Shown one piece after another: positions 1-9,164 of a stretch of 64,000 nucleotides of DNA; the first letter of the stretch is position 1, and each line of letters opens with the position of its first letter. Position numbers and translations under genes: made by a program. Under the pieces are notes generated by a model. It worked only from the letters and a program-made list of their open reading frames with translations. It was not told the DNA's origin and made no database searches. The DNA is from Alentia gelatinosa (lineage: Eukaryota > Annelida > Polychaeta > Phyllodocida > Polynoidae). The DNA lies in contig OX465580.1 of assembly GCA_950022655.1 (NCBI GenBank), forward strand, positions 45,630,028-45,694,027, read 5' to 3'.

Positions 1-1195
1 TTCCTCTATTGTACTTCAGAAGTTCTCAATGTTTTCAGGTTGCCTTGGTTTTCATGTTTAAGTAGAACTAGTCTTGCTAACTTCCTTGGCTACTCCTCTT
101 AGTTTAGTAAAAATTCAAAATTCCATCAATTCACCTTTATTTGTAAATTGAAAATTAGATAAATTACTGAAATGATATATTCAATACAAAATATTTCTTT
201 TGTCATACCTGGAGTTAACCAACTGCTCCCGTAGCAACCATCATTGATCACATCCAATCAGCTTACTTTGCCCATAGTGAGAGTATCTTGTATTATAGTG
301 CAACCAACAAGTACTTAGTTTTCCACATGGCCATTTGATGAACCATGTTCATATGGCTGACATTTTAGTTCTGATTAAATATAGTTTTTTTCCTCAAATT
401 ATAGAATACCTGTGGTTTCCAAGGCAACATTGTCCAAAGTAAAGAATCTGAATATCATTACAGGAACTTCGTGGAGCCTATTAAGAGCCACTTTGAAGGG
501 CTCATGCCTATTTACAGATAATTGCATGAAAATAGCCGATTTCAACACTCTGATGGAATATGGTTACCATGGCAACCACCCTGAGGATTATGAAAATAAG
601 ATGTACAGATAGGCAACCTTGACTGAGACAGTCATTTTATAGGGTTTTATGCATATTCTGTATTAAATCTATTAGAATCCCAATATACCATATTTTGTGT
701 CCATGGAAACAGAAATTTGGTTGCCATGGCAACAGAATTACTCAAACCTGTGGGAAAATAATGGCAATCATTAGTTCTCTTAGAGGCGGTCATTTTAAGG
801 TGTCACATGTCTATATTTGTAGGAAAGAACTAATTTATGTGTTTTTGTTATATTTTTGGCGGCCATTTTGGATTTGGCTTGTAATTCGAAATTCCCACAT
901 TTCCCAGAGGTTGGACCCAGATAGAATGAAAGAGCAGAATAAACTGCCCTAGGAACAATTCTCAAAAATCGGTAGGCTCAAAATGATTATGGGGCTGATG
1001 AAATGACCCCCTACTATGTAGCCTATCAAAGTGTACATGCACCACTGTCAAACATGTTTCTGTGTCCTATCGACTATGAAGGTGTTGTATTTGATTCAGC
1101 CGAATATTGCTACTAACACCAGCATGCAGTGACAGTGCAAACCGCAGAGTTGATGACATAAATAAGCTGCCCAACCGAAGTGATAGGATAAAATC
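1..1195. other. AT-rich non-coding stretch
   Basis: No supported gene. The short open frames here have no recognisable domain or codon structure. The only organised signal is a cluster of RFX/X-box-like palindromes between 415 and 733, listed separately. Confidence 0.6.
415..733. promoter_or_regulatory. Cluster of X-box-like (RFX-type) palindromes
   Basis: Four sites fit or nearly fit the half-site pattern GTNRCC ... RGYAAC of RFX factors: GTTTCCAAGGCAAC at 415-428 (imperfect), GTTACCATGGCAAC at 563-576, GTGTCCATGGAAAC at 697-710 (imperfect) and the full palindrome GTTGCCATGGCAAC at 720-733. RFX factors bind such sites in animal promoters, notably of ciliary genes. Whether a promoter exists here is not shown; the spacing could also reflect a decayed tandem repeat. 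Confidence 0.35.
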
Positions 1196-1196
1196 T

Positions 1197-1287
1197 AGAC
1201 GCCACTCGTTTGAGTTTGAGTTTACTTATGTCACACATACACAAAATGCGTGACATGAATAAACCCAGACTCAAACTCGTGACGTCT
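1197..1287. repeat. Imperfect hairpin (foldback MITE)
   Basis: Arms of about 38 bp at 1197-1234 and 1250-1287 are reverse complements with a few mismatches, separated by a 15-bp loop. Both arms contain a GAGTTTGAGT-like core and end in TATGTCAC/CATGTCAC. No coding capacity. Confidence 0.7.
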
Positions 1288-1599
1288 CTTCATAGTACTT
1301 CCGAAAACCCCCAAGTTTTTTAAAGTTTTTTTTTTAAAGCAATCTTTTATTGATCTTTCCACATATCCATACATCATACAATTTGCAGCTCTGTAAAATA
1401 ACTTTCCGTGTTTTTTTCACACCATATCTTCACCATTTTAACCTTGTGGTCTCTTCTCATTGCTCTTTTTTTTAATTAAAACTTTGGAACAAATTTTCAA
1501 ACTATCGCATCTAATCAGCCTAACTTATTCAGTCCCTATCCTTTAAAAAAGTTACCACTTTTTTGTCTCTTTTTATCTGATATTTCTTGGTATAATATT

Positions 1600-2943
1600 C
1601 TCTCAATCGCAAGTATTAGATCTAAATTTGATAACATAACTGCTGAGCTTGGAACTGGAACCTGAGATATAATTACAATTTCAGAATCATGGTTAAAAGA
1701 ATAAGAGAGTCCAACCAGCTACCAACTTAGAAATTATTATCAATATAGGTTAGATCGAAATTGGAAGGTTAACCCCCCTGACCCAATTCCTGAGATAGGA
1801 GGGGGGTCTGTGTTCATCCATAAAAAACTGGGTCACTCCATGACCAAATGAAATTTAATCACCTTAATAAGAGTTGGAAGGATATTGAGATACAAATACT
1901 GGTAACAACGAGAAAAGGGCAAAAATATTTCGTTATAGTAAATATATATAGACCAAGAGAAGAAAATATTAATATATTTTAGAACAGTCAAAAGATACAA
2001 TGATTCACATACAACAAGATAAGGAACTTAAATGTAATAAATAAGCTTTATTCCAATGTAGATAAACTTATTAACAGTAAGCATCAACTTGGCTTCTTCC
2101 AACCCATACAAGACCCAACAAGACTATCCAAAAATAGTACTACCATAGATCTTATTTTCGCAAATGCTGATGACACTATCACAGCAGGTGTTCTTGATAT
2201 TGCTCTATCTGATCATCAAGCATTATTTATCATTATGAGGAAAGGCACCAAACAACATAAGACAAATCAATTTAAAGGGATAACATATAAAAAATATAGC
2301 GAAGCCAAGCTGAGATCCGAGCTTGAGAGAGTAATTTGGGATAATCTTAAAATGGAACTTCAGTAACTGAGAAATGGGATTTTATAGATCAAACGATCAC
2401 AAAGATCTCAGATCAAATTCGACCTTTTAAAACTTTCTTTATCAAAGATCAACAAGCCCTTGGATGAACAATGATATTTCAGAACAAATTGAGGAGAAAT
2501 GAAAATTATATAGAAATGCAAATAAAACTAGCAGACAGAAAGATAGACGTCAGGCCCAAAATACAAGAAATAATCTAAACAAGATGATAAAAGATGCAAG
2601 TTCAGAATATCTAACAAGAAACAACTTGATTTCTCAGATGCTAACCCAAGGACGTTTTGGAGAGAATTTAACTCCATACATAAATGGAAAATTTCAGTGT
2701 AGATGGAGCGGATTTGATAAAACTTGTAAAACAAATTAGTGTAAACAAACAATCTATGGTAGAAGGTGTAAATACCTGTGAACTCAAAGATTCTTTCCTT
2801 ATTGTACCGGATATCATGGTTGAACTCATGAACCAATCTTTTGATGAGGGTGTGTTACCTGAATCCTTGAAGTCGTCGAGGGTGGTCTCAATCCCAAAAG
2901 GAGGTGGTCCATTTGAAATAACAAATTCAATACCCATATTTCT
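1600..2943 (+). pseudogene. LINE relic: endonuclease and start of reverse transcriptase
   Basis: Frame-shifted, stop-containing remains of a non-LTR retrotransposon ORF2. Around 1660-1960 translation gives APE-type endonuclease pieces such as IITISESWL, a GGGVCV block and VNIYRP. Around 2140-2290 comes IDLIFANAD...ALSDHQALF, the typical end of that domain. At 2684-2930 a 95-codon open piece reads KQISVNKQSM...SIPKGGG, the beginning of the RT domain. It aligns by eye with the intact LINE on the other strand at 25729-27690 (KNKQSM...PIPKGGD). The relic stops abruptly at about 2943. It probably continues at 7090 and 12915, interrupted by later insertions. Confidence 0.75.
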
Positions 2944-3110
2944 TTCTTTTTTTGGGATATGTCTTTATTGAGTTTCTATTGTACAAGTCAATATAGATGA
3001 ACATGGTTGGTGAAAAATACTGGCATGGTATGTACAATGGAATTGATTCATTACATTTTCATTTGAGTGCTATAGGATACTTTTTTTTCAAACAATGTTC
3101 ATTATAGGTA
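2943..3110 (-). mobile_element. Possible 3' end of a minus-strand retroelement
   Basis: Read on the - strand, this segment ends with TCAATAAAGACA followed by an A-rich tail (the T-run at 2944-2954 on +). That is a polyadenylation signal and tail layout like the one at the 3' end of the LINE near 25450. It abuts the break in the plus-strand LINE relic. No coding sequence is recognisable. Confidence 0.3.
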
Positions 3111-3129
3111 AGATTATTTATCCAAGTTA

Positions 3130-4674
3130 CATGATTCCATCTATGTATTTCGTAACAGTCTCACTTTGTGCAAGTGGGAGATTGCCCCCAAATACTATCT
3201 TAGGGAGGAGAACTTTAGGCACGTTAAGAGATAAGCCACATAAGAGATAATGCTCTAGCCAACGCTGTGTAAAGAGGCTCTAGTCCATCTTCCTGGATGC
3301 GGCTGGCTGCGTCCGCTAAGATATTGTAGCGTCCCCGGTAGTAACTGGCCTTCAGCCGGAAATTATGAAGTGCTGACAACCAGAAGATCTGTCTCAGGCT
3401 TTCCATCACCCGTTAGTGTTTGGATGCTCTTTGTTGATGATCGCTATCGCTGCCTGGTTATCCGAGTAAACATGCACCAGTCTGTTTCTCCATTGATCGG
3501 CAATGAGCCTGATGGCTGGTTCTAGGGCCAGCACCTCTAAGTAAGTAATTAATTGGTAGGTCACACATGTGGGGCCAGTCCCTCCATCTGACATGGTACC
3601 ATCACCTATCATACCCCCCCCCCCCCCCCCCCGCTCCACTGAGACAGGCATCAATGGTTATGGGGGTGTAAACGCGCTTCTCCAATAGCGGGACTTGGCC
3701 GTTGAGCACGACCAGGAAATCTGACCACCACTTGAGGTTAGCACAAATAGGTGGGAGGGGGCTCAGCCTCCCCACCATGGACTCTAATGTCTTGTGGGAA
3801 ACTGTTCTGGCACTGAGCATATCATTTACGCTGATTTGTAGAGCCTGCACTTTCTCCTTAGGGAGCCTAAAGACATGCTTAATGGTATCCAACTCCACCC
3901 CTAGGTAGGCATGACCACTTTATTATAGTTCACTGCTAAGCCTAACTTTCTTAGAAGTTTGTGGAGCGTATTGAATGCATCAAGACATTTCTCCCTGGTC
4001 TTGCCCCTTACCAAAAAATCATCTAAATAAGAGCACACATCCTGGTAACCCAGGGACTACATAAACCGATGAACACATTGGGTCAAGCGATTGAAAATGG
4101 ATGTACTCAGGCATGCCCCAAACATGAGGCGTGTATGATAAAGATAAGTTGGCTCGCGATTTCTAAAATCCCATTGCAGCCCTGCCAAGGGGAAGTCGTC
4201 TGGATGAATTTTAACACTGCGGTATGCATTAGACAGGTCTATTTTTGCCAGAAAGTCCCCTTGTGAAATAAAGCCTGCTGCATCTTCTAGCGATTGATAT
4301 TGGAAGCCTTTGTTAACATCAAGTTAAGTGAGTGCAGAGCCTATAGGCCTACTCCCATTGTGAATGAGCCTAATACCTCCACCAGCAGCCAGGGCAGAAA
4401 CAATAAGCGGCTTACTCTGGCAGGTCACATACTGTCCATTGTCCATTTCAACTTTGATTTGCCTCAGGACAAGTCCCTCTGTCTCCCGTTGTGTTGCCAA
4501 TCTGTGGTTAAATTGTTCCGCTCCCGCTCCCTCTGTGCACAAGTTACATATCTTAAATCCATGTCTGACATCTGTGATAATAAAGTCTATGTCATTATCG
4601 CTGCCCGGTGCCAGTTGCTCTCAGGCCCCCGGTATCAGTGCTCCGTCTGTTATACAGGCCTGGGCGTCACAATC
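3130..4674 (-). pseudogene. DIRS-type retrotransposon relic: reverse transcriptase and RNase H
   Basis: The - strand shows, in order, an RT start region (4542-4324: IVSALAAGGGIRLIHNGSRP), motif A AKIDLSNAYRSV (about 4240), the catalytic YLDDFLV box (about 4020) and motif E YLGVELD (about 3900). RNase H follows from about 3680, with ITIDACLSGA, the LEVLALEPAI glutamate region and VYSDNQAA, ending RYNILADAASR near 3290. These are hallmarks of the DIRS/Ngaro RT-RNase H. Several stops and frame shifts (for example near 4323, 4057 and 3905) and a 19-bp C run at 3614-3632 break the frame. The recombinase that should follow is missing, cut at about 3110-3130. Inactive. Confidence 0.8.
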
Positions 4675-5580
4675 CTAGATAGACTTGTGTTGGAATTTGC
4701 ATTTGTCTCCATATGGGTACTCACCGCTGTTTGCAAAGAGTCGGCACACCCCCTCAGGATCATGCCCTCTCTCCTGCTTGGTCAGTCTGTGTTGCCCTCC
4801 CTTCCTGTGCTGTTTGCTGGCATTCCTCATTGTGGGCGTCAGTCTGAGTTGTGACACAGGCTGCTTCCGTGGCACCAGGGCAAAGGCTTCAATGGAGGAC
4901 ACTTTGTCCCCCCACCTGTACCCATTCTGGGCCTGGAGCTCCCGGTAGCGTGTATCGAGCCCTAGCACCAATGTCCACTCGAATTTACATGCTAGCTCAA
5001 AAATATACCCCATGTATGCCAGGTAGTCCTCCAGGTTGGCCCTGGCCAGGTCGCTACCCCACTCTGCTGTGGTGATGTAGACCGGCATTGTTTCGTCCAG
5101 GCCTAGTACCATTGTCCTGTCCTCTGCTTAGGTGGATCTGATGGTGTCTTTCTTTTTTTTGCTATGCGCAGTTTTATGTGTTCAGGCACATAGTCTGATA
5201 CACCTGCCTTAATCGTTAGGAGCACTGCAGGGTAGTAGCTGTTTGACCTGCTGCTGGCTGGTGCTTCCGTGTAGCCCTCCACTCTGCCACCTTGCTTCGT
5301 TTCCATGTCCTCCTCGCCCCCCTTTTAAGCTTCTATCACCTTCTCCCACCTGGAGGCCACACTGAGTAAGGCCGTGTTGTTGTATATCTTATCAGCGGTG
5401 GAGGGGGTGTTGTTATCTTCCTCACTGTCCTCTGACTTGCCCCTCCTTTTCTTGGGCGTCTCCGTGAAGTTAGGATTACCCAGCTTGGCTAAGCCTTGCT
5501 GCAACCGTCTGGCTTGTCCATGTAGTATATATACACTAATCGATGGTTTTGTGGACAGGCGGCCATAAACCACGAGAGGT
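4675..5580 (-). pseudogene. DIRS-type gag relic with damaged CCCH zinc finger
   Basis: Three minus-strand frames (5573-5325, 5306-5103, 5112-4675) together read as a gag-like protein. They contain a lysine-rich segment (KKRKTPSDPPKQRTGQWY), a block around WGSDLARANLEDYLAYMGYI, and a C-terminal finger CRLFANSGEYPYGDKCKFQH. Related gags carry a CCCH finger with Cys at the position that is Tyr here (codon TAC), so one metal ligand appears lost. A second copy of the same gag lies at 47545-49660. It precedes the RT relic in the same orientation, so both are one decayed element. The likely start, MVYGRLS, lies inside the hairpin at 5541-5668. Confidence 0.65.
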
Positions 5581-5668
5581 TGACGCGTAGTAATACACGA
5601 GTGCTAGCGAGTGTATTACGACGTCAACCTTGAGTGGTTTACAGAGCCGCCTATCCACATATCCATCG
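5541..5668. repeat. Long imperfect hairpin at the 5' end of the DIRS relic
   Basis: Arms of about 58 bp (5541-5598 and 5611-5668) are near reverse complements around a 12-bp centre, GAGTGCTAGCGA. Shared blocks include AGGTTGACG and GTAATACAC. The left arm contains the apparent gag start of the DIRS relic. It could be a terminal or internal inverted repeat of that element, or an unrelated hairpin MITE. Confidence 0.7.
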
Positions 5669-5669
5669 T

Positions 5670-6820
5670 TTGTTGTATTTATTATCCATTATTTCTAATA
5701 AATTAAACCCAGTCATTGCCATATTAAAGGGTATAACAATAGGGACTATTTCTTTGCTCTATAGCACAAAGGGACTATTTTCCCCGTATACCATGGTTTT
5801 GAGGCCGTATACCACAGGTTTGAATCCGTATACCACAGTTATGGTATCTGGCAGGTTTTATACAATGGGTCGTGGTTTACTGAGTCCCCATACATTTTCA
5901 ATGGGGACTCTGTATACGATGGATAATAAGTCCAGTTCCTCCTCGTTGCCCGTAGTCATAATGACTATTATGTCAAAGTCTGCATATTTTTCACTGGATA
6001 GTACCTCTGTGGTCTTTCTTTTGAGGCCTTCTGATTTCACCCAGGGTTCTCAGCTACAGATTGTTTAGCCCGATTTACAGACGAAATTCTTAACCATTTT
6101 CTTACCGCACTAAGCATAGCGCTTAGGGCATTAACGACCATGCCCCCTGTGGTGAATGTTCCCACTACTACTGCACGTTGAACGTCAAACAGACGTCTAA
6201 ATACCGGCCTATTCTGTAGGCGTGAGAAAATGGCTCAAAGTGCAGAGGGTTGCTTCATAAATTAGCAAATTTAAATAACTTAGAATAATAATTAGATAAT
6301 TAGAATGATACTGAAAAAAAGAGACTTCAGGCTTTATTTTCATACAATTAATTATGAATTAGATCGAAATTTAATAATTATATTGATATTTCCAATTGAA
6401 GGAAGAATTTGAGACATTTTTTGCTTTATTGACAAAAGTTTGTACATAGGCCCAATATAGCACTGCACCTACAAAGAGGTGTATCTTTTTTTTTCATCAC
6501 GATGACATTATGTTTTTAGTGTATAAATATTGATAAAAATATATAATGAGTTGTTTTGTATATGAAATTAATATATTATGGAGGAATTATGGAAATGCGA
6601 TGTGCCTGATAGGTGGCTCCCACCTCACTCTGTCTTAAAGTAGGCGTAAGGTTTCGTTTTCTCAACTTGCCACTATTCATGGCGGGGTATAAACATCACC
6701 ATGGCGACCAGAAATTCTGTTAATTACGATTTATGATATGCTTTTCTTTATTCAGTGAAAATCTTTTTTAAATAGATGTATTATTTTCTGAAATATAATG
6801 TCTCACATGTTCTTATATCA
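5670..6820. other. Non-coding stretch upstream of the DIRS relic
   Basis: No recognisable gene. It contains a short run of three CCGTATACCAYRG-type repeats (about 5788-5850) and AT-rich DNA from 6240 on. The open frame at 5634-6068 has no domain and starts as the mirror image of the gag start in the hairpin, so it is not called. Confidence 0.5.
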
Positions 6821-6822
6821 AA

Positions 6823-6897
6823 ATGCTGCATATTTGCAGCAGCGGTACTCCCATGGTGCTGCATAAATGCAGCAGCAGTACTGGTGTGGTGCTGCAT
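6823..6897. repeat. Short tandem repeat, about 33-bp unit
   Basis: Two full units and the start of a third, each beginning GCTGCATAWWTGCAGCAGC, itself a palindrome-like core. A further trace of the unit (ATGCAGCAGCAGTA) occurs at 7079-7092, where the LINE relic resumes. Confidence 0.6.
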
Positions 6898-7089
6898 ATA
6901 TATTACATACAGTGTCAAATGACCTGCCTAGTAAAAAAATATACCTGCATATTTGTATTCATGTCACACCGCAATGTATTGTCTTGTCATAAGAACACCT
7001 ATTTTGGTAAATGCAAGGAAGAACCCCAAAACCAAGGCGATTGTGTGATACCGTATCTCTTTTCCTGAATAAAAAAAAATGCAGCAGCA

Positions 7090-7729
7090 GTATTGAAAGG
7101 GTTAAAATTCGAAATATTGCCAAAACAACAGTGGCCACCTTCATTGACTTCCAGAAATCTTTCAATACGATTAACCGTGAGATACTCATTTGTAAACTAA
7201 AGAATTACGGTTTGGGTGAAAGAAACATTATAGATGTCTAATTATCTAGACAAACGAACCCAAAGTCTGAAGGTTAACTCACTTGAGTAAAAAGTAGGAC
7301 CTGTTCAGTGTAGGGTCCCGCAAGGGTCCACTTTAGGACCACTGCTCTTCGTGATCTGTATAAACGATCTTGTAAAAGCACTGAAGGGTTCAAACTTGAG
7401 TCTGTACGCGGATGACACTGTCATTTTTAGAAATGGTAATGATATTCATGAACAGTATAGAGACCTACAGCAGGATCTTTTTAATCTAGAGATTGGGTTT
7501 TCACTAAATAAACTTGGTATAAAAATTTCTAAGACAAAAATCATGTACTTTTCCTTGAGGAATAATTAATTAGAGAATCTTCCCATTGTTTATTTAAGTG
7601 ATCAGAGACTACAACATGTACCAGCCTACAGATATCTGGGAGAACCAATAGATAGACGCCTTGATTATCACCTACATATTCAGAGAAATTTTAAAACAAT
7701 ATAGTCTAGGCTTTATCATTGGTTAAATT
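7090..7729 (+). pseudogene. LINE relic: central reverse transcriptase
   Basis: Translation gives VATFIDFQKSFNTINREIL (RT motif A), then with frame shifts a GPARVHF/ICINDLVKAL block (motif B region) and SLYADDTVIF (catalytic YADD, in the frame 7351-7569). An AYRYLGEPIDRRLDYHLHI segment follows at about 7620-7680. All align by eye with the intact LINE at 25729-27690 but with stops. The relic is interrupted at 7729/7730 by the Ngaro element and resumes at 12915. Confidence 0.8.
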
Positions 7730-7929
7730 GGTTACTCATGGGCTTTGCTCAGGGGTAGTCATTGCTCCCCCCGGTGTCCCCCTCTACCGCGCCTCACGGG
7801 CGCCCCTCCTGCCCCCTCGCGGCTTTCACTCATACTACGCAGTCACGTGGTACAGCCCGGTCCAGACCCCGGTCTCACTTCTCCTTCACCCGCCCTGCAG
7901 TACGCACGTACTACAGTACCATTTTCGTC
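7730..7929 (+). repeat. Ngaro split repeat A1
   Basis: This 200-bp sequence starting GGTTACTCATGGGC is repeated without visible difference at 12407-12606. It forms the left terminus of the element. Confidence 0.95.
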
Positions 7930-8011
7930 TCTTGGCCACGTGCTTCGCCTCATACTCCCCGAGTACAGGCTAGCACCCCCATACACGCGATACGGTACAG
8001 CGAAAGGAGAA

Positions 8012-9154
8012 ATGGGTCCTACGACGAGGAATACCCCGGTGCCCAGCACATCGAAGCCGACGGAATCCACGGCGGAATCGGAGGCCACTCTCCAGGAAAC
8101 GGCCGAGTCCAACGAGAACATCGAGTCGGTCTCGGACAGCGGGCGCACGGTAAAAACGGCTAGGATCTCGAAGCTCGAGTCCAACATGGAAAAGATGGGA
8201 AGGACGATGGATAGCATGTTTCAGACGATGCAGGCGATGGCACGACAACGGTCGCCGACCAGGGCTACACAACCGACGGTCCGAGAGGCACGTTCTACGG
8301 CCGAGGACCGGACAAGAGACTGGGCCCAGGACCAGACGTCGAGGCTGCCCGCACCCAGACAACTCAGGGAACGCTACCTGAGCGAGGAACTGCTCCAGCG
8401 AGAGATCGACCGCGAGGGCATTCGGCATGAGTGCACGGCCGGTAGGTTTTCATCTGACTTGACCGTACATAAACTCATTTCTAAGCCGTATATGTATGTG
8501 GAACGTGAGGGCCTGTATACCATGTCCCAAAAGCTCGAGGTTAGGGGAAGCCTGGCCCCCATGGAGTATGTGAGCGCATTCTTACTGATGATGGAGGACG
8601 AGCGGGCGATACCCGAGGGCGACCGTCGAGACATGTACAGGCACCTCTCGCAGGTAACGGTGGACGCCCAGACACGGCCGTGGCCCGCGGTTAGGAGGTG
8701 GTCTAACTACATATTCGATCAGGTAGAGGCCGGCCGTGTGTACTGGTCAGACCACGTGCGCATTCAAGACGAACGCGTACGCATAGCTATGACGGCCGCC
8801 ACCAGCGCCCCTAACGGTCAAGACGGAGGAAGGGACGGAGCCCGAGAGCTCCCCTGCCGGGCGTACAACTCGGAGCGAGGTTGTCGCCTACGCAACGGAC
8901 ATCAGGACGGGCAGATCAAATGGGTTCATGTTTGTTCGTTCTGCGACTCGGTGGGGCGGATGTGCACGCACTCTATACACGCGTGCAACAGGAAACTCGT
9001 GTATGGTGCGGGTTATGACAACGCTGCACCAACATCCGCACCCGCCCCACGAAGGACGCCGCACGCCGGACACACGGTCCGCCCCACCGAACTAGGAGTG
9101 CAGAAACAACACGGCACGGCTTCAAAAAACGGACCGGACGCGCCCCGCGAGTGA
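8012..9154 (+). CDS. gag: Ngaro gag-like protein (ORF1)
   Basis: Predicted structural nucleic-acid-binding protein of the Ngaro element, about 380 residues from the ATG at 8012. That is the first ATG past the A1 repeat, although the frame is open from 7745. The N-terminal third is Ser/Thr/Glu-rich and partly helical (KLESNMEKMGRTMDSMFQTM). The C-terminal part has a Cys/His-rich region, CRAYNSERGCRLRNGHQ followed by CSFCDSVGRMCTHSIHAC, typical of DIRS-group gags. It overlaps the RT frame by 136 nt (9019-9154). A slippery heptamer at 9124-9130 lies in register to send ribosomes into the RT frame. The frame is intact. Confidence 0.8.
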   Translation: MGPTTRNTPVPSTSKPTESTAESEATLQETAESNENIESVSDSGRTVKTARISKLESNMEKMGRTMDSMFQTMQAMARQRSPTRATQPTVREARSTAEDRTRDWAQDQTSRLPAPRQLRERYLSEELLQREIDREGIRHECTAGRFSSDLTVHKLISKPYMYVEREGLYTMSQKLEVRGSLAPMEYVSAFLLMMEDERAIPEGDRRDMYRHLSQVTVDAQTRPWPAVRRWSNYIFDQVEAGRVYWSDHVRIQDERVRIAMTAATSAPNGQDGGRDGARELPCRAYNSERGCRLRNGHQDGQIKWVHVCSFCDSVGRMCTHSIHACNRKLVYGAGYDNAAPTSAPAPRRTPHAGHTVRPTELGVQKQHGTASKNGPDAPRE

Positions 9155-9164
9155 GCGTGGCGCG
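9124..9164 (+). promoter_or_regulatory. Candidate -1 ribosomal frameshift site between gag and RT
   Basis: In the gag frame, 9124-9130 reads A AAA AAC, the canonical X XXY YYZ slippery heptamer. Slipping back one base leads into the codon CGG at 9130, in the RT frame. After an 8-nt spacer, 9139-9144 (CGCGCC) can pair with 9159-9164 (GGCGCG) as a GC stem. The RT frame has no ATG near its beginning (it is open from 9019), so expression by frameshifting is the simplest reading. Activity is inferred, not shown. Confidence 0.65.

Noticed and set aside
3614..3632. C19 run as a functional element
   Set aside because: Simple homopolymer within a decayed DIRS gene; likely slippage.
5634..6068. 144-codon plus-strand frame
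   Set aside because: No domain; begins in the mirror arm of a hairpin and runs through short repeats.
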